A program made the translations under genes and the position numbers. From the NCBI GenBank assembly GCA_003604995.1, contig QZJD01000029.1:1-48133 (forward strand): a DNA stretch of 48,133 nucleotides. The letters run 5' to 3'. Shown in pieces: positions 1 to 9,043 of the stretch (position 1 is the first letter of the stretch; every line of letters starts with the position of its first letter). The notes beneath the pieces are model-generated. The model ran no database searches, had not been told where the DNA came from, and worked only from the letters and a program-made list of their open reading frames with translations. Source of the DNA: Desulfobulbus sp. (lineage in GTDB: Bacteria > Desulfobacterota > Desulfobulbia > Desulfobulbales > Desulfobulbaceae).

Positions 1-164
1 GCGTAGCAGCGCTACGTCGAGGATTTTGTGATTGAGGCCCGGCCGAAGATGGCCCGAAGATGAGATGCATAGTGTTACAGTTATTTCTTTCCAGGCCCTT
101 AGCACGCAGCAGGTGCCAGGGCCCACCGGCGTCGGTTCCACACTTTTTCCGGGGCTGACAATGG

Positions 165-193
165 TTGACAAGAACGAGAGCGGGCACTATCTG
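165..193 (+). promoter_or_regulatory. Candidate sigma70 promoter for the TolC-like gene
   Basis: A perfect TTGACA lies at 165-170, followed after 17 bases by TATCTG at 188-193, a weak -10 box with three matches. The predicted start of transcription near 200 leaves a leader of about 35 bases before the ATG at 235. The rest of 1-234 shows only a short hairpin (CGTAGC-AGC-GCTACG at 2-16) and no gene. The -35 box is strong and the -10 box poor, so this is tentative; the gene may instead be transcribed from outside the window. Confidence 0.35.
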
Positions 194-234
194 TGCTGGA
201 GATCAATATCCCAGTTCAGCAGCAGGAGGTGCCC

Positions 235-1623
235 ATGCGACCCGCTTTGTTTTTCCTATTGCTCAGTTTCCTCATCCTCTGGCCCGGCTCCTCCTGGAGC
301 AATGAACCTGACGTCAAGATGCAACCTGATCTGAGCGCGATCACCGTCCTGGATCTCGTGACCGCGCAGCAGGTGGCCCTGGCTGGTAATCCTTCCATGG
401 AAGCGGCTCTGGCCAGGGTGGAACAGGCAAGAGCCAGAGTGCGCCAGGCAGCGGCGGCCTGGTGGCCCAGCCTGGATGTGACCGGCAGCGGCGGCCGGAC
501 CAGGCAGTCGGACAGCGCCTGGGCAATGTCAGGGGCACTGGCCCGTCTGTACGGTCAGGATCTGGACCAGAGCACGGAACAGTACGAGGGCAGCGTGCAG
601 GCAACCTGGCTGCTTTTTGACGGCTTTTATCGGAAATTCAAGGAAGAACAGGCCGGTTACGGTGAGAAGGCCGCGGCCGCCGGCCGGGACGATGCCCGGC
701 GCCTTTTGGTAGCGGCGGTGGCCGAGGCCTTTCTCAACGCGCAGCTGGCCCAGACCAACGTCGAGATCGCCGGCGCGGATCGGGATTTCTACGCGCAGCA
801 GTTGCAGGACGCCCAGAATCGCTATGATGCCGGGGCCGGGTCCTGGGGCGACGTGCTCAACATCAAGGTGCAGCTCAATACCGCCAGGACCGGTTTCCTC
901 CTCGCCGGCCGGGAATTCGAGGCGGCCGGCTACGGGCTGGCCGCCCTGCTTGGCCTTGTTGATGCGCAATTCCCCAAACATCTCAGCCTGAAACCGCTGG
1001 CGCAGGATACGGCCCTGGCTTCTCCGGCCCAAACCCCGGAGCAATTGATCGAAGAGGCCTTGCGCCTGCGGCCTGATGTCCGGCAACTTGCCCTGGCGGT
1101 CAGGCAGGCCGAGGCGGGCATCGGCATGGCCAAGGCCGGGTTGTATCCGAAACTGCAACTGGCCGGCGCGATCAATGATTACCGGCAGGGGAGTTTTCGC
1201 CTTTCCGAAGACGACGTGGGCAACACCGTGGCCCTGAACCTTTCCTGGAACCTGTTTGCCGGGGGGCTGGACAAGGCACGGCGTTGGGAGGCGGAGCAGG
1301 CCCACCGAGAGATGAATGCTGCTCTCCTCGATTTGCGCAACCAGGTAGCCGCGGAAGTGCGCCAGGAGCTGACCCTGCTGGAAGCCGCCCGGGAGCAGGT
1401 TCTTTTGCAGCGGGAGAGCGTCGGGCTGGTGGAAGAAAACCGGGACCTGGCCAGGAGCGAATATGAGGCAGGGCAGGCCGCTTTGCTCCGTCTGAATGAG
1501 GCGCAGCGTGACCTGACCGCCACCTATGGCCGGTTGGCTCTGGCGCAGGTGTCCTGGGAACGGGCCCAAGAACGGCTGCTGGCCGTCACCGGACGGAATG
1601 TACAGTTGACAGAGGACAGATGA
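235..1623 (+). CDS. TolC-family outer membrane efflux/secretion channel
   Basis: This 462-residue protein is a TolC-like outer membrane factor. Such proteins trimerise into a beta-barrel with a long periplasmic alpha-helical tunnel and work with type I secretion or RND pumps. The ATG at 235 is preferred because AGGAGGT sits just upstream and the product begins with a signal peptide (RPALFFLLLSFLILWPGSSWS). An in-frame ATG at 193 would put 14 odd residues before it. Two OEP repeats are visible: long Ala/Gln/Arg/Glu-rich helices (EAALARVEQARARVRQAAA and its later counterpart) and paired strand motifs such as VTGSGG and LSWNLFAGG. No adaptor or inner-membrane pump gene follows, so its partners probably lie upstream, outside the window. 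Its stop overlaps the start of the next gene (ATGA). Confidence 0.9.
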   Translation: MRPALFFLLLSFLILWPGSSWSNEPDVKMQPDLSAITVLDLVTAQQVALAGNPSMEAALARVEQARARVRQAAAAWWPSLDVTGSGGRTRQSDSAWAMSGALARLYGQDLDQSTEQYEGSVQATWLLFDGFYRKFKEEQAGYGEKAAAAGRDDARRLLVAAVAEAFLNAQLAQTNVEIAGADRDFYAQQLQDAQNRYDAGAGSWGDVLNIKVQLNTARTGFLLAGREFEAAGYGLAALLGLVDAQFPKHLSLKPLAQDTALASPAQTPEQLIEEALRLRPDVRQLALAVRQAEAGIGMAKAGLYPKLQLAGAINDYRQGSFRLSEDDVGNTVALNLSWNLFAGGLDKARRWEAEQAHREMNAALLDLRNQVAAEVRQELTLLEAAREQVLLQRESVGLVEENRDLARSEYEAGQAALLRLNEAQRDLTATYGRLALAQVSWERAQERLLAVTGRNVQLTEDR

Positions 1624-2822
1624 CAGGGGACAGGAAGCCGGAAACCATGGAAGGCGCGGGAAAGGTAGGGCCGGCGGATACTACCGCGCAGATTCTTGAA
1701 CTGCATTGCAAACTGGTCGAGGAGGGCTGCATCGAGTGCGGCCTCTGCCAGAAGGACTGCCTTTTTTTGCAGCGGTACGGGAGCCCGAAACAGATTGCCG
1801 GCCAGCCAATGGCCACGGCCGGGGATCTGCGCTTCAGTTTTGAATGCAGCCTCTGCGGGCTGTGCATCGCGGTCTGTCCCAAGAAGGTAGACCCGGCGGC
1901 GATGTTTGCCGCCATGCGGGTGGCAGGACAGGAGCTGGGCGCCGGCGAGTTCAGGCAGCATGCGGGGCTTCTCCGCTACGAAAGCATGGGCGCATCCCCC
2001 TGGTTTTCCTGGTACGGTCTGCCCGAGGGCTGTGATACGGTATTTTTCCCCGGCTGCGCCATGGCCGGTTCGCGGGCCGCACGGGTGAGCCAGACCTACC
2101 ACCATCTGCGGGCCATGATCCCCACCCTGGGTCTGGTTCTGGATTGCTGCGCCAAGCCGTCCCATGATCTGGGCCGCCGCGCGCGGTTCCACCGGATGTT
2201 CAGGGCGTTGCGCAACGGTTTGGAGGCGCGGGGCGTGCGAACGATTCTGGTCGCCTGTCCCAGCTGTTACCGGGTGTGGAGCGACTACGGCGGCAGTATC
2301 GCGGTGCGCAGCGTATACGAGATTCTTGCGGAGGCTCCGCCGGTGCACCGGGTCAAGGCCATAACGCCGGTAACCGTGCACGATCCCTGTCCCACCCGCA
2401 ATGACACCACCATCCACGGAGCGGTGCGCTCTCTGCTGGCGGCCATGGGTTTGCCGGTGGAGGAGATGAAGCACCACGGCCGTAAGACCCTGTGCTGTGG
2501 AGAAGGGGGTGCCGCCTGTCACCTGGTCCCGGCCATGGCCGGCAACTGGACCGCGCTCCGGGCCGACGAGGCGGCCGGCCGGCGGATCATCACCTACTGC
2601 GCAGGTTGTACCAATTTTCTGGGACGACTGGCCCAGGCAAATCATATCCTGGATCTCTATTTCGCGCCGGAACAAACCCTGGCCGGGCGGGTCCGGGTGA
2701 CCAGGTCTCCCCTCACCTGGCTGGCCCGGCTGCTTTTGCAAAGAACGGCGAAGGATTTGGTCCGACCGGCGGTCATCGCCAGTCGGGACCGGGAAGGAAA
2801 GGTCCTGTTCCGGCAGGGATAA
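1620..2822 (+). CDS. 4Fe-4S ferredoxin / CCG-domain (HdrD/GlpC-like) iron-sulfur protein
   Basis: The 400-residue protein has two N-terminal 4Fe-4S binding motifs, CIECGLCQKDC (Cys37/40/43/47) and CSLCGLCIAVC (Cys76/79/82/86). Two cysteine-rich CCG-type regions follow, including FFPGC...CCAKPSHD and DPCPTRN...KTLCCGEGG. This is the arrangement of heterodisulfide reductase subunit D, GlpC and glycolate oxidase iron-sulfur subunits, where the CCG domains bind a catalytic or electron-transfer cluster. The protein appears soluble, with no clear signal peptide. The start overlaps the TolC stop in ATGA, so the two are translationally coupled even though their functions look unrelated. No flavoprotein or heme partner is adjacent, so the electron donor and acceptor cannot be named. 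It converges with the histidine kinase gene, 13 bases away. Confidence 0.85.
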   Translation: MTGDRKPETMEGAGKVGPADTTAQILELHCKLVEEGCIECGLCQKDCLFLQRYGSPKQIAGQPMATAGDLRFSFECSLCGLCIAVCPKKVDPAAMFAAMRVAGQELGAGEFRQHAGLLRYESMGASPWFSWYGLPEGCDTVFFPGCAMAGSRAARVSQTYHHLRAMIPTLGLVLDCCAKPSHDLGRRARFHRMFRALRNGLEARGVRTILVACPSCYRVWSDYGGSIAVRSVYEILAEAPPVHRVKAITPVTVHDPCPTRNDTTIHGAVRSLLAAMGLPVEEMKHHGRKTLCCGEGGAACHLVPAMAGNWTALRADEAAGRRIITYCAGCTNFLGRLAQANHILDLYFAPEQTLAGRVRVTRSPLTWLARLLLQRTAKDLVRPAVIASRDREGKVLFRQG

Positions 2823-2835
2823 CCGACCTGCTCCG

Positions 2836-5697
2836 TCAGGAGGCGGGGGAGCTTTCTTCGGCGGACTCATCCAGGACCCGGCGTACCGCTTCGGCCAGCC
2901 GGCGGAAGGAAACCGGCTTCATCAGGAGCCGCCGCGCGCCCAGTTGCCGTGCGCTGTCTTCGGTCAGCTGCTCGCTGAATCCCGTGCAGAGAATGACCGG
3001 CAACCCTGGGCGAATCCGTCGAATTTCGGCCAGCAGCTCCGTCCCAGTCATGCCCGGCATGGTCTGATCGCTGATCATCAGATCAAAACGGCCGCCGTCC
3101 TCCCGGATCATGGCCAGAGCCTGAAGGGGGTCCTCGCAGACGGTCACCCGGTAGCCCAGCTGCTCCAGCATCATCCGACCGGTCTCCCTGATATCCCGTT
3201 CATCATCCACCACCAGAATCGATTCGGTGCCTGTCGGCGGCTCGCCCGCGGCGGGCGTTACGTCGAGGGCGGGGCGGGCCGACTCCGGAATGAGCACGGT
3301 GAAGCAGGTGCCTTCCGGGCCGGAGTCCACGGTGATCATCCCGTCAAGATCAGTGATAATGCCGTGCACGACGCTCAGGCCCATGCCGGTGCCCACCCCC
3401 GGATCCTTGGTGGTGAAAAAGGGGTCGAAAATCCGTTCGATGATTGCTTCATCTATGCCGTGGCCGGTATCCTCCACCATCATTTCGATGCAGGCCGTGC
3501 CGGTCTTGCCCGGGGCAGTTCGACAATCGGCCAGGGGCAGGCGCTCCAGGGTAATGGTCAGGGTCCCGCCCTTTTCGCTCATGGCATGGAAGGCATTGGT
3601 GCACAGGTTCATGATCACCTGCTGGATCTGGACCGGATCGGCCATTACCCAGCCTTCGGGCTCGTTCAGGTGGAGCTGGATGTCGATGGTGGTGGGCAGG
3701 GAGGCGCGGAGCAGCTTGAGGGTTTCCGTGAGCAGGGCGGCCATGGACACCGGGATTTTCTGCCGGTCCGCGGCCTGACGGCTGAAGGTGAGGATCTGCT
3801 GGATAAGATCCGCGGCTCGCCGCCCGCTGTTGCGGATATGGAGCAGGTTGTCGTGGATGGGCGAGTCGGCCGGGGTCTGCAACAGGGACAGATCGGTGAA
3901 GCCGATGATCGCGCCGAGGATGTTGTTGAAATCGTGGGCAATGCCGCCGGCCAGAGTGCCGATGGCCTCCATTTTCTGTGCCTGGTGCAGGTGCGACTCC
4001 AGTTCCACCTCATGGGTGATGTCGCGCTTGACCGCCACGAAATGGGTGATTTTGCCGGTGGCGTCGCGGACCGGAGAGATGGAGGCAAGTTCGTTGTACA
4101 GGGAGCCGTCTTTTTTGCGGTTGATCAGGCGTCCTTCCCATACTTCTCCCCGGAGCAGGGTATTCCACATATTGGCGTAGAAGGCGTTGTCGTGGAAACC
4201 GCTTTTTAGAACCCTCGGATTCCGGCCGAGGGCCTCTTCCCTGGTGTAACCGGTGATCCGGGTGAAGGCGGGATTGACGTACTGAATGGTGCCTTCCCGG
4301 TTGGTGATGACGATGGAGTCATTGGTATTGGCGATGGCGGTGGCCAGGCGGCGCTGTTCTTCTTCCACGCGCAGGCGCTGGGTGACGTCCTGGATAACGG
4401 TTACGCCGCAGCGCTGGCCGGCAAAGTCGATGGCGGCGGTGCTGGTCTCAATGCTTTTTTCCACGTTGCCCGGCAGTTGGACCTTGATGATCGCCGGTTC
4501 GCTGGTTACGCCCCGCAGGGCGTCCTTGAAACGGTTGATTGAAAAGTTCCGGTAATCGGGATGAATGAGCTCAAAGACATTGATTCCGTCCAGCACGGCC
4601 GAAGTCGACCCCTGCCATATCTCTCTGGCCGTCCGGTTGGCGTATTGCAGAATGCCGTCCATGTTGTAGACGATGATCCCGATGGGGGTAAATTCCATCA
4701 GTTCCACCAGCTGGTCTTCGATGCGCTGCTGTTTTTTTTTCTCGCCGGCCAGGGTGAGGATCCGGATCAGGAAAAGGCCCATGGTCAGGACAACGGCCAG
4801 GGCCACCAGGGAGACCAGCAGCCAGGTGTTGCGGAACCTGGTCATGTTGGCCAGGACCTGATGCTCGGGGGTGGCCACCGCCAGAGACCAGGAGTTGCCG
4901 CCGGGCAGGGTGACCGGCATGAAGACCACGTGATTGAGCACCGGCGGACCGCCGCCGGCCTGGGGATCGGCAAAGGTAAAGGCTCCCGTCCCCTCGCCGC
5001 CCCGGGCCATTTTCTTCATGATGGCCAGCAGGGCCGCGGCCTGTACGTCATCGGTGGTTGCGTCGATGTGCGCCCCGGAATGATCGGGGTTGGGACAGTC
5101 CAGGACGATGCCGGCGCGGTTGATGACCCAGGTCCGCCGGGTCTGGCTGGCCTTCAGCGGTCCGACAAACTTGTCGACGAGCTGTTCAAAGGAAATCAGA
5201 AAAATCAGGTTGCCGGCGGGGAGGTCCCCTTCGAAAACGGGAGCGGTAAAGGCGGCAAACATCGTTTGCCCGCAGAAAATGTCCGTTACCGCCGGTTCGG
5301 GGCCGGGCCGTACCTTCGCAAAGGCCTGATCAAGGACCGCCGGGGTCACCGCGCTGGTGTTGGAGACCCGGAAAAGAAGGTCGCCGGCGTTGTCCGTCCT
5401 GGCAACCGACAGGAGAACCGGGGTGTGAATGGCGTAAAAGTCCTGGAGTATGCCCCGTCCTCTCTCGTCCAGCCGGACAACGGCGCTATGCGCGGCGAGA
5501 TAGCGCAGGCCCTGGTCATACATGGCAAAAACGTCCTCGATTCCCTGGGCCGCCTGTCGGGTGAGGAGAAGCTGCTCGGCATTGAAGCTGGCAATGGTTT
5601 TGTCTTTTACCGTCCGGTACGGCAGGTAAAAAAGGGCGGCCAGCCCGGCGACCGTGGCCAGAAAAAAGCAGGAACGGATCAGAAAGGATTTGTTCAT
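2836..5697 (-). CDS. Hybrid sensor histidine kinase (dCache-PAS-PAS-HisKA-HATPase-REC)
   Basis: A 953-residue membrane sensor. The start at 5697 (MNKSFLIR) has GGAG upstream and opens directly with a membrane segment (residues 5-28); the frame extends further upstream without homology. Residues about 30-285 form an extracytoplasmic Cache-like domain, followed by a second membrane segment (291-313). Two PAS domains come next (about 328-440 and 447-565; the second has the PAC motif VAVKRDITHEV). The dimerisation motif LAGGIAHDFNNILG holds the phospho-accepting His588. An HATPase_c domain has its N box near MNLCTNAFHAM and G boxes DTGHGI and GTGMGLS. The C-terminal receiver has ILVVDDE and DLMISDQTMPG. 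The FNNILG class of kinase usually passes phosphate to a separate regulator, and none is adjacent. The ligand is unknown. It is divergent from recC. Confidence 0.92.
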   Translation of the reverse strand: MNKSFLIRSCFFLATVAGLAALFYLPYRTVKDKTIASFNAEQLLLTRQAAQGIEDVFAMYDQGLRYLAAHSAVVRLDERGRGILQDFYAIHTPVLLSVARTDNAGDLLFRVSNTSAVTPAVLDQAFAKVRPGPEPAVTDIFCGQTMFAAFTAPVFEGDLPAGNLIFLISFEQLVDKFVGPLKASQTRRTWVINRAGIVLDCPNPDHSGAHIDATTDDVQAAALLAIMKKMARGGEGTGAFTFADPQAGGGPPVLNHVVFMPVTLPGGNSWSLAVATPEHQVLANMTRFRNTWLLVSLVALAVVLTMGLFLIRILTLAGEKKKQQRIEDQLVELMEFTPIGIIVYNMDGILQYANRTAREIWQGSTSAVLDGINVFELIHPDYRNFSINRFKDALRGVTSEPAIIKVQLPGNVEKSIETSTAAIDFAGQRCGVTVIQDVTQRLRVEEEQRRLATAIANTNDSIVITNREGTIQYVNPAFTRITGYTREEALGRNPRVLKSGFHDNAFYANMWNTLLRGEVWEGRLINRKKDGSLYNELASISPVRDATGKITHFVAVKRDITHEVELESHLHQAQKMEAIGTLAGGIAHDFNNILGAIIGFTDLSLLQTPADSPIHDNLLHIRNSGRRAADLIQQILTFSRQAADRQKIPVSMAALLTETLKLLRASLPTTIDIQLHLNEPEGWVMADPVQIQQVIMNLCTNAFHAMSEKGGTLTITLERLPLADCRTAPGKTGTACIEMMVEDTGHGIDEAIIERIFDPFFTTKDPGVGTGMGLSVVHGIITDLDGMITVDSGPEGTCFTVLIPESARPALDVTPAAGEPPTGTESILVVDDERDIRETGRMMLEQLGYRVTVCEDPLQALAMIREDGGRFDLMISDQTMPGMTGTELLAEIRRIRPGLPVILCTGFSEQLTEDSARQLGARRLLMKPVSFRRLAEAVRRVLDESAEESSPAS

Positions 5698-5790
5698 GGC
5701 CGCTCCGGAGAATTGTGATTGCCGGCACAGATGGACAAGAGTTTGTTTATTATACCAGGCGATGCGTATTTTTCCAAAAAGTGATCTTTT

Positions 5791-5820
5791 TTGCTCTTCC
5801 TCCGGCATCTCTGGTATAGT
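5791..5820 (+). promoter_or_regulatory. Candidate promoter of the recCBD operon
   Basis: TTGCTC at 5791-5796 and TATAGT at 5815-5820 are separated by 18 bases. They lie about 40 bases before the recC ATG at 5860, giving a leader of roughly 33 bases. Matches are four of six at -35 and five of six at -10. This is the only reasonable sigma70-like pair seen in the 160-base gap between the divergent kinase and recC. Confidence 0.35.
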
Positions 5821-5859
5821 GAGGCAGCGCTTTCCATCCCTGCCGCCTTCGGAAAATAC

Positions 5860-8800
5860 ATGTGGTATCAGGTCCAGTCCAATCAGCTTGAAGTCCTGTT
5901 TGCGCGGCTTGCCGCGTTGCTTGCCGACCCGCCCAAGGATCCCCTCGTTCCGGAGGTGATCGTGGTTCAGAATGCGGGCATGGCCCGCTGGCTCTCCCAG
6001 CGGCTTGCCCGGCAAACCGGGGTTGCCGCCAATATCGATTTCCCGCTCCCGGCCCGTTTTATCTGGCGAGTCCTGGCGGCGCAACTGGCGGTGGACGAAG
6101 AGCGGGACGATTTTGACCGCCGGGTCCTGCGCTGGCGGATTTTTCAGTTGCTGCGCCATGAGCGCGCCCTGGCCCGATTCCCCGAACCGACCGCTTACAT
6201 GCGCAACGACCGGGACGGCAGCCGGATTCTACAGCTGGCGGACAAGGCGGCCGACCTCTTTGATCAATACCTGGTCTATCGGCCTGAGATGCTTCTGGCC
6301 TGGGAGGCCGGCACGGAAGGCGGCTGGCAGGGTGAACTCTGGCGGCTGCTGGTTGCGGGGCGCGGCCCGCACCGGGCCAGGTTCGGGCAGCTTTTTCTGG
6401 ACAGGTACCGGGCCGGTAAACTGACCGCGGTCGGTCTGCCGGGGCGAATTTCGCTTTTCGGGGTGAGCGCGCTGGCCCCGGTGTATCTGGAAATCCTGCG
6501 GGCGGTCGGCTCGGTCACCGATGTCCATCTCTTTCACCTGAGTCCCTGCCGGCATTACTGGGGCGATCTTGCCTCCTCCCTGGAAATGGCCAGGCGCCGG
6601 GCGGCCTGGCGTCAACAACGCAAGCCGGACGTGAGCGGCTATTACGATGAGGGCAATCCGCTCCTTGCTACCCTGGGCAAGACGGGCAGGGATTTTGCGC
6701 AGTTGCTTGCCGGGCTGGCAGGAGTTGAAGAGGAGTACTACCGGGAGCCGGCGGCCGACACCATGCTGGGTCTTGTGCAGCGCGATATCCTGGAGTTGGA
6801 GAATCATGCGGCGCCGGGGTCGGAGCGGATGACCGTGACTCCCGCCGACTGCTCGGTGCAGGCGCATGTCTGCCACAGCCGGCTGCGGGAGGTGCAGGTT
6901 CTGCACGACTCCCTGCTCCGCCTCTTTGAAAGGCATCCCGACCTCGCCCCCCGGGATATCCTGGTCATGGCCCCGGATATCGAGGCATACGGCCCCGCGG
7001 TCCAGGCGGTGTTCGACAGCGCCGTTGACAACAGGTTCATTCCCTGGTCCCTGGCCGACCGGACCCTTCGTGCCGAGGCGCCCCTGGTGGAGGCCTTTCT
7101 CGCCCTGCTTGATCTCCCCGTCGGACGGTGCAGCGCGCCGGCCGTGCTCGCCTTCCTCGAACAGGAGGCGGTGCGGCGCCGGTTTGCATTCGACGAGGAG
7201 GCGGTGGTCCTGATCCGCCGCTGGTTGCGGGAGGCCGGCATTCGCTGGGGCCTGGACGGCGAGCAGCGGCGGCGCCACGGTCTGGCGATGGAAGACCTCC
7301 ACAGTTGGGCATTCGGCATGCGCCGCCTGTTTCTCGGCTATTGCAGCGGCGGCGACGGCGACTTGTTCCGGGAGATCGCTCCCTGCGGCCCGATAGCCGC
7401 CGGCGATGCGGTCCTGCTCGGTCGGCTGGCGGAGTTTCTCGACCGGCTGCGACACGCCGGACAGATCCTGATGACGGAGCATACGCCCGCTGAATGGGCC
7501 GAGGCTCTGCTCGCCCTTCTCGCGGACTTTTTTGCTCCGGGGGACAGCGAGGAGGAGCAGCAGGCCCTGCGGTTTTTGCGGGAGACAATCTGCGGCCTGG
7601 CCGACGAGTGGAGGGCCGGCGGCGTTACCGATTCCATCAGTCCCGCGGTCCTGCGGAGTTGTTTCCGGCAGGAACTGTCGGTTCCCGCCGGTGGGCAGGC
7701 CTTTCTTTCCGGCCGGGTCACCTTCTGCAACATGGTGCCCATGCGCTCCATCCCTTTCGCGGTCATCTGCCTCCTGGGCATGAACGACACCGACTATCCC
7801 CGGCGGCAGAACCGTCTTTCCTTTGATCTGATCGCCGCGGAGCCCCGACCCGGAGACCGAAACCGCCGCGATGACGACCGCTACCTGTTCCTGGAATCCC
7901 TGCTCTCCGCCCGCCGCGTCTTCTATCTTTCCTGGATCGGCCGGGATCAGCGGGACAACAGTATCCGGCCGTCTTCGGTGGTGGTGGCCGAACTCCTCGA
8001 CTATCTGGGCAAGGCCTGCGTCACCGGAGAGGGAAGGCCCATGACCGTTCTGGTGGAGCATCCCCTGCAGCCCTTCAGCCCCGGCAACTTCGACGGGGTG
8101 AACTGCCCGGCCAGCTATGCCGCGGAATGGTATCCCGGGCAGGAGGTGCGCGGTGAGCAGGTTTTTGTCGTCGGCCCGCTGTCCGAGGTGGACGAGGGCT
8201 CGGCACCGGTCGACCTGCGCGGGCTGAAAAATTTCTGGAGGCAACCGGTGCGCTGCTTTCTGGAGGAACGGCTGGGGCTCAGTTTCCGGGAAGAGGACGA
8301 AACCCTGCCGGAGAGCGAGCCTTTTCCTCCTGACGGCCTGCAGCGCTACCTTCTTGCCGACACGGTGGTGCGGGAGCGGCTCGCCCGGACCGATACGGCA
8401 ACGACCCGGCTCCGCCTGCGGGCATCAGGAGCATTGCCGCACGGCACCTTTGCCGACAACGTCTGGCTGGACCTGGAACAGCTCAGCGAAAGCCTGGTTG
8501 TTCCCCTGGAACCGTTGCGCAGGGAGCCCAGGGAGGCAGCGGAAGTGGAGTTGGACCTGGCCGGTCAGCGCCTGACCGGCTGGCTGGACGGCCTGTTTGC
8601 AGCCGGCTGCGTCCGCTGGCGGCCGGGCCGGACCAGAGGGCGTGACCTGCTCGCGCTCTGGCTTGATCATCTCGTCCTGAACTGCCTGGCACCTCCGGAC
8701 TGTGAACGGTGCAGCTATCTGGTGGCCACGGACACCGTCACCCGCCTGGATCCGGTCAGGGAACCGGCGGCGGAACTCCTGCGGCTGCTGGCGCTCTACC

Positions 8801-9042
8801 GCCGGGGACTGCGGGAACCGCTTCATTTTTATCCGGAAACCTCCCTGGCCTGGTACGAGGCCGGCGATGCGCAGCGGGAGAGCAGGGCTCGAACAGCCTG
8901 GCTGGGTGGTTTTCAGCGGCAGGGCGAGGGGGACGACCCTGCCCATCAGCTGGGGCTGCGCGGCCGCGATCCCCTGGACGAACGGTTCCGGGAACTGGCC
9001 TCCGCGGTGTACGGGCCGCTTTTCGCGGCGAGAGAGGGGTGA
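5860..9042 (+). CDS. recC: RecBCD exodeoxyribonuclease V, RecC (gamma) subunit
   Basis: RecC is the scaffold and Chi-recognition subunit of the RecBCD helicase-nuclease, which processes DNA double-strand ends for RecA. The product (1060 residues; E. coli RecC is about 1120) opens with the family-typical SNQLEVLF...VIVVQNAGMARWLSQRLA and AANIDFPLPARFIWRVL. It also carries the diagnostic block PFAVICLLGMNDTDYPRR...GDRNRRDDDRYLFLESLLSAR. The start at 5860 (MWYQVQSNQ) is chosen because it aligns with the usual RecC N-terminus; an upstream in-frame ATG at 5791 adds 23 unrelated residues. Its stop lies two bases before the recB ATG. The order recC-recB-recD without ptrA differs from E. coli and is common elsewhere. 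Confidence 0.97.
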   Translation: MWYQVQSNQLEVLFARLAALLADPPKDPLVPEVIVVQNAGMARWLSQRLARQTGVAANIDFPLPARFIWRVLAAQLAVDEERDDFDRRVLRWRIFQLLRHERALARFPEPTAYMRNDRDGSRILQLADKAADLFDQYLVYRPEMLLAWEAGTEGGWQGELWRLLVAGRGPHRARFGQLFLDRYRAGKLTAVGLPGRISLFGVSALAPVYLEILRAVGSVTDVHLFHLSPCRHYWGDLASSLEMARRRAAWRQQRKPDVSGYYDEGNPLLATLGKTGRDFAQLLAGLAGVEEEYYREPAADTMLGLVQRDILELENHAAPGSERMTVTPADCSVQAHVCHSRLREVQVLHDSLLRLFERHPDLAPRDILVMAPDIEAYGPAVQAVFDSAVDNRFIPWSLADRTLRAEAPLVEAFLALLDLPVGRCSAPAVLAFLEQEAVRRRFAFDEEAVVLIRRWLREAGIRWGLDGEQRRRHGLAMEDLHSWAFGMRRLFLGYCSGGDGDLFREIAPCGPIAAGDAVLLGRLAEFLDRLRHAGQILMTEHTPAEWAEALLALLADFFAPGDSEEEQQALRFLRETICGLADEWRAGGVTDSISPAVLRSCFRQELSVPAGGQAFLSGRVTFCNMVPMRSIPFAVICLLGMNDTDYPRRQNRLSFDLIAAEPRPGDRNRRDDDRYLFLESLLSARRVFYLSWIGRDQRDNSIRPSSVVVAELLDYLGKACVTGEGRPMTVLVEHPLQPFSPGNFDGVNCPASYAAEWYPGQEVRGEQVFVVGPLSEVDEGSAPVDLRGLKNFWRQPVRCFLEERLGLSFREEDETLPESEPFPPDGLQRYLLADTVVRERLARTDTATTRLRLRASGALPHGTFADNVWLDLEQLSESLVVPLEPLRREPREAAEVELDLAGQRLTGWLDGLFAAGCVRWRPGRTRGRDLLALWLDHLVLNCLAPPDCERCSYLVATDTVTRLDPVREPAAELLRLLALYRRGLREPLHFYPETSLAWYEAGDAQRESRARTAWLGGFQRQGEGDDPAHQLGLRGRDPLDERFRELASAVYGPLFAAREG

Positions 9043-9043
9043 G